Assembly: GCA_022497155.1 (NCBI GenBank) | Contig: MU385766.1 | Location: 1-64,000, forward strand | Source: Whalleya microplaca | Taxonomy: Eukaryota; Ascomycota; Sordariomycetes; Xylariales; Xylariaceae | Direction: 5' to 3' | Length of the DNA stretch: 64,000 nucleotides | Shown: piece after piece, positions 58,205 through 64,000 of the stretch | How the letters are laid out: the number at the start of each line of letters is the position of its first letter | Position numbering within the stretch: position 1 is the stretch's first letter | Translations under genes and position numbers: made by a program | Notes under the pieces: model-generated | Databases searched by the model: none | Told to the model about the DNA's origin: nothing | What the model saw: the letters and a program-made list of their open reading frames with translations, nothing else

Positions 58205-61200
58205 ATGGCTCCTAGCGCTGGGTATAAGGAGTTCTTCCCCAATGCTCCTCGCGCCGCTAGAGACAAGGCTAATGAGCGGAAACGCGGGCGGTCCAGCAGG
58301 GCATCAGACGCTGCCGACATTGACTCAAGGATAGCAACACCTGCTCCTCGCGATGGCGCCAAGTACGATTCGTCGTTATCTGATGCCGCGCATCCCCCGA
58401 CTGATGATACCGAGTCGCTACAAGGAGATACCCTGAATGGTGTTGGTTCAGCCAGCTCTCACGCGAGTACCATCTCTTCTGAATCCAGCGCCCCCAACCC
58501 CACTGCTTTGAATGCTTCTTCTTGCGCTTCCAACAGCGACCGCACACCTCTCACCTCGGTGGGCTCTCCCACCACTCTCTCATATATGCAGTCCGCCAAG
58601 CAGCAGCAGCGCACATCCGCTCCTCGCAACACCAGCAAGCATGCTACCCCGAGCTCAACCACGATGGTCACGATGGTCGCGGATTCGTTGTCCAATATTC
58701 ACGGTGTCGCTGAGCGCCCCCCGGCTCGAGACCTTACCCGCACTATATTGGGAATAAAGTGCATGCACGATCCTTCCACCGACAAGAGCCTGTCTTCGGC
58801 CGATAGGAAAACAATAAATGTGAAACCCAAGTATAAGAATTTCGGTTCGGTACGTAATATTATAACTATAATGGTTGAGAGGGGGGGGCGTCATCTGATT
58901 ATGTGAATTATATGGCTAATTTATTGAATAGGAAGATGACGCCCCCCCTCCAGATCCCCGACTGTCGAAAGGCAGTTGGCTCGACTATATCAATGTCGAT
59001 TTCCACCTGCCCAAAGCGAGGTTGCGCCAGACGCCTTATAATCTCAAGCCATATGTGTATAATCCTGCCACCTCTATCGGACCGGGACCCCCGACCCAGA
59101 TTGTGGTTAGCGGATTCAATCCCTTGATCACCTTTTCCAAAGTGACTACCATCTTCGCCTCATTTGGTGATATTGCAGAGAGTAGTAACAAGATGCATCC
59201 TGATACTGGAAGCTACCTCGGCTTCGCAACCTTCCGCTACCGAGACTCGAGACAACAGCGGCGACCCCCAATATCAGCTATTGACGCGGCTAAGAGGGCT
59301 GCAAGAGCTATGAACGGTAGGAGAATCGAGGCAAACCAGGTCAAGGTAGAGTTCGACCGTGATGGCAAGAAAAGTAGACTCATGCTAGAGACTGTTCTCA
59401 AGAAAGATCGAGATCGCGAAGAAGCGGCGCGCGCGGCTGCTACGCCGCCTGTACCTACTGGTCCGAGATTAAAACCTACCGAGACTGTCGTCGGCCCGCC
59501 TCCCACCGCTCCAAGGGGTCCTGCTGCTGAGCGACAGCAGCGGCCAGTCTCGACGCCTGAAGCCAGTTGGCCAGTGGCAGCGAAGCCACCAAAGGCCGCC
59601 TATGGTATGACGATCGAACCTCAGCTCGTCTCGACTACTCTCAAGGGTGAACCGTACGTCTTTGTCGCGGACGCGAACGTCCCAGTCATGGTCACAACCA
59701 TACCCCATATGAAAAAGCGCCTAAAGTCTTTTCAATTCGACGATATACGGGCTGACCGGACTGGCTACTACATCATCTTTTCCAACAATACGGCCGGCCG
59801 AGATGAAGCATATAGGTGTTTTAGGTCAGCAGACGGCAGTGCCTTCTTTACCTACACTATGGTAATGAAGCTCCACGGTGTCGGGCCATCAGTGCCTCCT
59901 CATTCTAGTCACTTGCATAGAAGCGAGCCAGAGCGGAGACCAGTTGCGGATTCTCGTTATAGGGATGAGCATCAATACCGGCCTCGCGATGAACGACGCC
60001 GTGATGAAGAAGCTGTCTTGGAAGAAGAGAAGAAGCAACGGGCTAAAAATTTCGACCCTGTGACCGAAGCTGTGGAAGTCGTCCGTCGTGAGATGAAGGA
60101 GCATCTGATTAGGCATATCAGGACTAAGGTTGCTGTACCTACGCTCTTCACATATCTGGACCCGGCCAACCATATACCCAAGAGGCGCAAGTTGAATCTG
60201 GAGGACTCTTCTGGACCATCACGCAGCTTGGAAGAGCGAGAAATCACGCCAGTCAGTACTCCCAACTCACGGGCTGATCCGATTGAGCGTCGCACTGCTC
60301 GTCTCGATGTCACTGCATTGCCTCGTATTAGGAAAGCCAAGGGTCAAGGTGCTGCGCAACGAAACTATGGCTTCACAGATCCGTTTGCTCGTAAGAGGCC
60401 CGCAGTGGTGCGCAATGCCTTCCGGTCTCTTCATCATAGACTGGCACCTCCGGATAGTGACGAGGAAGCCTCGGAAGATGAAACGGAGAATCGCGACTCT
60501 CTCGCGCGTGATACCGAGGAGCCGGACTCACGGCCTCGCAGTCGCATGAGCACAGACGAGGACGTCTTTGAGAACGATTTTGCCGATGAAGACTCGATGA
60601 CAGATGCCAGCTTCCCTGTAACCGATGGCCCTGGCAAGACAAAGAAGCGGAAGCTTGACCTGCAAGTCGAGGCTGCTATCAAGCGACAGAAGAAGTCTGA
60701 TGAGGAACTCTTTGGCGTTACTATCGATACCCTCGAGAACGAGCTCACCAGTCCTACCGAGGACGCTGTTCTTGCTGATGCTGATGCAGGCGAAGAGAAG
60801 AGCACAGATACACTTGAGGTCCCCTCGGCCGTCGAGAAAACTGCCAAGGGCAAGAGGAAGACGCCCGTAGCCAAGCCCAAGAAAAAGACCAAGAAGCAAC
60901 TCTTCGAGGAACGTGAGAGCATGAAGAAGCAGCAGCAAGAAGCATACGTTGAAGCAGCCTTGGAACAGGTAGACAAGGAGGAGACTCGAGAGCCCGAGGA
61001 ACCGTTACCAAAACCAGCTGTAAAAGAGATAGCGGATGAGGAGATACCAAGGGATGATCGATTCTCTGATGCCGTAGTCCCCGCCATGACTATACCGGAG
61101 AAGTTCAGCTTAACAGTTCGGTCTATGCCCGATCTTCATCTCCAGCCAAAGGATCATCCTGACGTTGGCAAACTCAAGAAGAAATTCACCGTTAACGAGA

Positions 61201-62122
61201 TTGGTGATCCTAGGCTCTGGGTCTGGAGGCACAACCGTGTGATAGAGCTCAATGCTGAAGAAGCACGGACTATGGAACCAATCACCATTGAGGGATATTA
61301 TGTATCGAACCCGACTGGGTGTGCTCGTACCGAAGGTGTCAAGAAGATCCTTAATTCCGAAAAATCCAAGTACCTCCCTCACCATCTCAAGGTCCAGAAG
61401 GCTAGGGAAGAGAGACAGCTCCGTGCAGCCAAGAAAGATAGCAAAGATGCTGTCGCCGCTGCCGCTGAGGCAGCACGGCTTGCGGCGGAGAAGTTATTAG
61501 CCAAGGGCAACTCGAGAGCAAATCGTGTCAACAACCGGCGCTTCGTGGCCGATCTAAACGATCAGAGGAAGACTTTGGGTCAGGACTCCGACGTCCTGAG
61601 ATTCAACCAGCTTAAGAAGCGGAAGAAGCCTGTTAAGTTCGCTCGTTCTGCAATTCACAACTGGGGTCTCTACGCTATGGAGAATATCAACAAGGATGAC
61701 ATGATTATCGAGTATGTTGGTGAGGAGGTCCGACAGTCAATTTCGGAGCTTCGAGAGCACCGGTATCTCAAAAGCGGCATTGGCAGCAGCTACCTATTCC
61801 GAATCGATGATAATACAGTTATTGATGCCACGAAGAAGGGAGGGATTGCTCGTTTCATCAACCATAGCTGTATGCCGAATTGTACGGCGAAGATCATTAA
61901 GGTGGAAGGCAGCAAGAGAATTGTCATTTATGCCTTGCGTGACATTGCTCAGAGTAAGCATCCAATAAGAACCTCCTACATATTTTCGTCCTATGTTAGA
62001 CTAACACTATTCCCACAGACGAGGAGTTGACTTACGACTACAAGTTCGAGCGCGAATACGGCAGCCAAGACCGCATTCCTTGCCTATGCGGTACTACAGC
62101 ATGCAAGGGATTCCTCAACTAA
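58205..62122 (+). CDS. SET1: Histone H3 lysine-4 methyltransferase SET1 (COMPASS)
   Basis: The model joins 58205-58849, 58932-61953 and 62019-62122 (1256 aa). The Ser/Thr-rich N-terminus is followed by [11 protein letters not shown] and an RRM at about 270-365 ([13 protein letters not shown]-like [10 protein letters not shown]). A COMPASS RNA-binding-type domain starts near 450 ([20 protein letters not shown]). A long charged middle and the N-SET region ([20 protein letters not shown]) lead to the SET domain at about 1118-1235, with [27 protein letters not shown] and YDYKFERE. The post-SET zinc motif is [11 protein letters not shown]. It is the catalytic subunit for H3K4 methylation at active genes. 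The last intron (65 bp) splits the Asn codon of NEELTYDY. It is convergent with FCF1. Confidence 0.96.
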
Positions 62123-62429
62123 TCGATCTTAATAATATCCTGCGGACCTTGAGGACAGCGGCACCGGTTTTTTCTTCTTCTTATGCGTTTGGAGTGGTGA
62201 TTTGCAAGCATCTGATCTTCTTCGTCTCGAGGCTCGAGCTCCCCATTTGGATCAGCTTCGATATATATGCATACAGAGAGAGAGAGAGAGAGAGGGGGGG
62301 GGGCCAAAACGGTAAAAGGAAACAAAATGGTTGTACACTATGAGCCGGCTTGCTTGCTTTTCACCTGATGTGTTGCAGGCCGATGGCGTTTTTGTGCGTG
62401 TGGCCTTCCCGCCTTTCGGGAGGAGGATG

Positions 62430-62465
<36 letters not shown>

Positions 62466-62926
62466 GACAGGAAACGATAGGTAGCATCAGCACGTGGTGA
62501 TGACGAAAGTGGACTTGATTGAATGAGGCTCTTCTGGGGAACAGATGGCTACCTACCTACCTATCTACATTGCGGTACTCACAGTGGTGCTGTCGGTGGA
62601 TGGGGGATAGGTAGTTGGTGTTGTACATAGACATAGTCACCCCCAACCCGAATGGTCTTGTATCCTTCGGATTAGCAGGCGTGGAGGTATCAATCACACT
62701 TGTCCATATTTCAACACAGATCATCAGCAAAGATTGTCTCTTGATCATTATGTTTCTTCAACTAGCAGATGATGACATTTACTTTTTTTTACTCCTAAAT
62801 CGCACTCGTGCCTCTCAAAACGTTTTGCCATGTGGTATGCCGCGAAGTATGGATATTTTGCCCTGCCCCTTAAACGCCATGAATGCCTGAAAATCGCCGC
62901 GTGCATATGTTTATATGTATGTGTAT
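62123..62926. repeat. Intergenic region with GA dinucleotide tracts
   Basis: Convergent 3' regions of SET1 and FCF1. An AG tract at 62275-62294 runs into nine G, a second GA tract covers 62433-62462, and there is a short TACC tandem near 62551. No gene is supported. Confidence 0.7.
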
Positions 62927-63863
62927 CTATTGAGGAGCTCCGGGTAGTCTCTCTATCACGTATTTGCCCCGGGCCACGTTCATGATGGGCACACCGGGGA
63001 TCTTCCTGATCCGCCTGCAGAGGTCCTTGTCGTTGGTGGCGACGATGTAGATTCGATGTTTCCTTTTTTTCAAGGGGGAGTTGGTCAGCTTCTCTTCTTT
63101 CTTCTTCTTCTTCTTCTGCCATCACTTGTGGTAACAAGTATTCATAGTAACTCACATTACACGGTCTACTATGCAGTCATCGGCGTAGACGCCCTTGTGA
63201 TCGCACTGCAGCCTCTCCCACCGCTCGTCTCGCGCTATCCGCAGGGCTATCCGGTATTTGGGGCCCAGCTTCTCGAGTTCGGCCATGACGCAGCTCGTTA
63301 TTATCGGGGTGCCTGTACGAAGTCGCAAACAATTCCCGTTAGCCGAACCGTATTATTCCAGCTATGTATGTGCAATGTAGGGGACAGTTGGGGGGGTCAG
63401 GTCTCCCTAAATTGAACTGAGCTGGGTTGAACTCACACTTGGCGTATAAGCAATCCATCATGCTCTCGAGCAGCGGCAGCTTGCGCTGGACGGAGTGGCT
63501 GAGGAAGTTGGTGTCGACGAGGACGCTGTAGGGCGGGACGAGGGCCTCGTTGTGCTGGAAGAAGAGCTGCGAGGGCAGCTGCGGCACCTCGTGGCGGATG
63601 TCGCCGGAGGCGCCGGCGGCGGTCTTGGCCTTCGCCTTGACGGCCTCCTCGGCCTTCTTCTGGTTCTCCTTCAGGCGGTTGTCCCGCCGCGATATGATGC
63701 GCTTCACCTGTTGTTCCGCCTAGTCAGCCAGCCATCATGTCGCCAGTCGACATTCGAATGGAGGATCATGGGCTTATCGATAAGCCCATTCTTTGGTGAG
63801 GGTGCGCGCAGTGGGAGGTGGACGAACCTGGCCGAATTTGCGGGTTTTCTTGGCGACACCCAT
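62927..63863 (-). CDS. FCF1: rRNA-processing PIN-domain protein FCF1 (Utp24)
   Basis: Four exons: 63828-63863, 63437-63707, 63156-63312 and 62927-63062 (199 aa), introns 120, 124 and 93 bp. Exon 1 is [12 protein letters not shown]. The PIN nuclease domain has [16 protein letters not shown] with the catalytic Asp, then [24 protein letters not shown] and [16 protein letters not shown]. The closing [20 protein letters not shown] is typical of the family. Fcf1/Utp24 cleaves pre-18S rRNA at sites A1 and A2 in the small-subunit processome. The third intron splits a Met codon (AT/G) where many homologues have Thr in VTKHR; the rest of that junction is exactly conserved. Intron 1 carries a perfect 22-bp palindrome. 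Confidence 0.95.
63768..63789. repeat. Perfect 22-bp palindrome in FCF1 intron 1
   Basis: Centred on TTATCGATAA, the arms ATGGGCTTATC/GATAAGCCCAT match without a loop. It lies within the 120-bp first intron of FCF1. Confidence 0.9.
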
Positions 63864-64000
63864 GATGAAGATGCGCTTGCGGAGGCTGGGAGAATGGGCG
63901 AATTGCTGGGTGTGGAATTTATGTGTCGCAGGCAAGACGGAGATGCTCAAGACATTTCGATACTGCAGTAGATTCTGCCACCACCCAGGATCTGAAAATC

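Noticed and set aside
1..64000. tRNA genes, rRNA genes, CRISPR arrays or a secondary-metabolite cluster
   Set aside because: None was recognised by eye; no T-loop-like GGTTCGA context with a matching acceptor stem, no regular spacer array and no polyketide, peptide synthetase or terpene genes. A tRNA covariance scan would be decisive.

Overview
The window is from a filamentous ascomycete (Pezizomycotina, most likely Sordariomycetes; an order such as Xylariales is only a guess). The evidence is dense intron-bearing genes, mostly 50-120 bp introns with GTAAGT/GTATGT-type donors and CTAAC/CTGAC-like branch points, and a gene set typical of the group: SET1, the KIN28/CDK7 kinase, an Irc20/SHPRH-type SNF2-RING protein, the eisosome protein EIS1, AP-3 delta, an F-BAR/DEP/RhoGAP protein, an ER cyclophilin and FCF1. 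All exon models were built by hand from reading frame, splice sites and phase. They all close in frame, but none is supported by transcript data.

Layout. 1-3.9 kb is gene-poor, with a poly-A run and a minisatellite. Next come a small bZIP-like gene (3.9-4.5 kb, +), the SNF2/RING gene (6.0-10.5 kb, -), mitoribosomal mS41 (11.2-12.0, +), CDK7/KIN28 (12.2-13.5, -), a doubtful ORF, and a Frag1/Sfk1-like membrane protein (14.6-15.6, +). An assembly gap follows, with 70 G, 10 N and 22 C; it appears to have swallowed the 5' part of a minus-strand gene. EIS1 (16.5-19.1, -) is followed by a 523-bp Mutator-like MITE with a 9-bp target duplication, then an F-box protein (20.7-22.0, +), a tyrosine phosphatase (22.4-23.6, +), a TRM140-type tRNA m3C methyltransferase (23.8-25.1, -), a DJ-1/PfpI protein (26.6-27.5, +) and COQ10 (28.2-28.9, +).

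From 29.8 kb there is a coiled-coil/ubiquitin-like-domain protein (-), 3 kb without genes, EMC2 (-) and AP-3 delta (+) diverging from one promoter region, an RGD2-like F-BAR/DEP/RhoGAP protein (-), a membrane dipeptidase (+), mitoribosomal uS13 (-), an ER cyclophilin (+), TRM112 (+), BIG1/VOA1-like (-), RRP17/NOL12 (+), tropomyosin (-), a D-box-bearing securin-like protein (+), SET1 (+) and FCF1 (-).

The genes are housekeeping genes and do not form a biosynthetic cluster. They serve chromatin and transcription (SET1, CDK7, SNF2-RING), ribosome biogenesis and mitoribosomes (FCF1, RRP17, mS41, uS13m), tRNA and rRNA methylation (TRM140, TRM112), endomembranes (EMC2, AP-3, cyclophilin, BIG1) and the cortex or cytoskeleton (EIS1, tropomyosin, RGD2, Sfk1-like). 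I see no convincing new multi-gene system. The most interesting local signals are an ER cyclophilin whose last intron appears to switch between a soluble HKEL-ended form and a membrane-anchored form, an AP-3 delta start codon split by an intron, several micro-first-exons, a RhoGAP lacking its arginine finger, the MITE, and the truncated gene at the gap.
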